From: Brucella tritici
GTDB taxonomy: Bacteria > Pseudomonadota > Alphaproteobacteria > Rhizobiales > Rhizobiaceae
Assembly: GCF_902825325.1 (NCBI RefSeq)
Contig: NZ_CADEAR010000004.1
Coordinates: 186,001-250,000, forward strand
Length of the DNA: 64,000 nt
Reading direction: 5' to 3'
Below the pieces are notes generated by a model. It was not told where the DNA came from. It did no database searches and saw nothing but the letters and a program-made list of their open reading frames with translations. This document shows, in pieces, positions 63,387-64,000 of this stretch; within the stretch, counting starts at the first letter, position 1, and each line of letters opens with the position of its first letter. The position numbers and the translations under genes were made by a program.

Positions 63387-63632
63387 ATGAAATGAAAAGT
63401 TGTATCCGCTCCTATCAGCATCTTTCTAACAGTCAGTCACGAAGCACGGTAAATGATCGATGAAACACACTATGGGATAATTGGACGCGCTCTGCGGGTT
63501 GGATATCCGGACCAAAGGCCGTGACAGAAGTGGTTGCCTGCGTTAGATGGAGCGCTGACTGCCTTTTTGGCGGACTTCCATATACCCCCTATAGCGGCTC
63601 TCGCCTTACAGATGGATTATCAAGAGGAAACC

Positions 63633-64000
63633 ATGAAGCAGCTCGAACGCCTCGACGATCTGACCGACCAGTACGATGTGCTCTTCTGCGATGTATGGGG
63701 CGTGGTGCATAACGGCGTGTCGGCTTATCCGGCTGCAATCGAGGCGCTAAAGCGCGCGCGGGCCAAAGGTGTTACGGTCATTCTCGTGACGAATTCTCCA
63801 AGACCTCATCCAGATGTGGAGAAGCAGATGCTAGGTCTTGGCGTTCCCGCCGATACTTATGATCGCGTAGTTACTTCGGGTGACGTAACCCGCGATCTGA
63901 TCGCGGAAGGTCCGCGCAAGGTATTTCATATCGGCTGTGAACGCGAGCTGACCATCTATGACGGTCTAGATGTTGAACTGGTCGAAGAATTTGAAGCTTC
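63633..64000 (+). CDS. HAD-superfamily class IIA hydrolase, 3' end outside window
   Basis: N-terminal part of a TIGR01459-type HAD-IIA phosphatase. The nucleophile motif is YDVLFCDVWGVVHNG (DxWGV), followed by VTVILVTNSPRPHPDVEKQM, motif 2. ATG 63633 follows AAGAGGAAA; an in-frame ATG at 63612 is possible. The gene runs off the window end. It probably hydrolyses a small phosphorylated metabolite. Confidence 0.85.
   Translation, partial: MKQLERLDDLTDQYDVLFCDVWGVVHNGVSAYPAAIEALKRARAKGVTVILVTNSPRPHPDVEKQMLGLGVPADTYDRVVTSGDVTRDLIAEGPRKVFHIGCERELTIYDGLDVELVEEFEA

Overview
The window reads as chromosomal DNA of an alphaproteobacterium of the order Rhizobiales, most likely the Brucella/Ochrobactrum group. 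Pointers are the minCDE block, a groES-groEL operon behind a perfect CIRCE element, the hisS-hisZ-short hisG trio, a plant-type glutamate-cysteine ligase, DUF1127 proteins, a TadG-like protein and many ABC importers paired with LysR, RpiR, IclR and FadR-type regulators. No insertion sequence, prophage, CRISPR array or integrase was recognised. The first gene (class III aminotransferase) and the last (HAD-IIA phosphatase) are cut by the window edges.

Layout. 1-3 kb: aminotransferase, then a polytopic membrane protein on the opposite strand. 3.1-4.98 kb: a long stretch without recognised protein genes that holds two divergently oriented copies of a structured RNA module, each ending in three hairpins whose loops carry CUCCUCCC (an anti-Shine-Dalgarno motif, cuckoo/CcsR-like RNAs). 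4.98-7.3 kb: minCDE plus two possible small proteins. 7.4-9.1 kb: ArgP/LysG regulator divergent from a LysE/ArgO exporter. 9.1-14.9 kb: a five-gene operon in which two paralogous 5-formyltetrahydrofolate cyclo-ligase-like genes flank an NMT1/THI5-type ABC importer with a fused double permease, divergent from an RpiR regulator across a palindrome; this looks like thiamine-precursor (or related heterocycle) salvage. 14.9-17.2 kb: FAD monooxygenase and EamA transporter. 17.4-26.6 kb: a peptide-type ABC importer with a metal-dependent deacetylase, a RidA protein, a SelA-like PLP enzyme and an IclR regulator, suggesting uptake and breakdown of an N-acylated or amino-substituted compound.

26.6-29.0 kb: DUF4239 protein, TerC protein, tRNA-Gln(CUG). 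29.2-30.8 kb: a DUF1127 gene followed by CUCC-loop hairpins and divergent from a LysR gene. 30.8-35.6 kb: xseA, an L,D-transpeptidase, gshA, rsmE. 35.7-39.4 kb: MarR regulator with a FUSC/DUF1656/HlyD efflux system. 39.5-42.6 kb: glutamine amidotransferase-like protein, small membrane protein, phosphatase, FadR-type regulator, membrane protein. 42.7-47.9 kb: LysR regulator divergent from glcDEF (glycolate oxidase). 47.9-51.4 kb: aldo/keto reductase, a second L,D-transpeptidase, tag, LysE-family exporter. 51.5-54.9 kb: hisS-hisZ-hisG. 54.9-58.9 kb: GFA-family protein, DoxX, fumC, a small hypothetical protein, an FMN reductase divergent from HxlR. 59.2-61.4 kb: groES-groEL with promoter and CIRCE. 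61.5-64 kb: TadG-like protein and the HAD fragment.

The strongest lead is RNA-based: the two CUCCUCCC arrays at 3.2-4.03 kb, and a related hairpin pair behind the DUF1127 gene at 29.2 kb, are structures that could pair with Shine-Dalgarno sequences. The strongest protein lead is the doubled cyclo-ligase-like pair around the NMT1-type importer.
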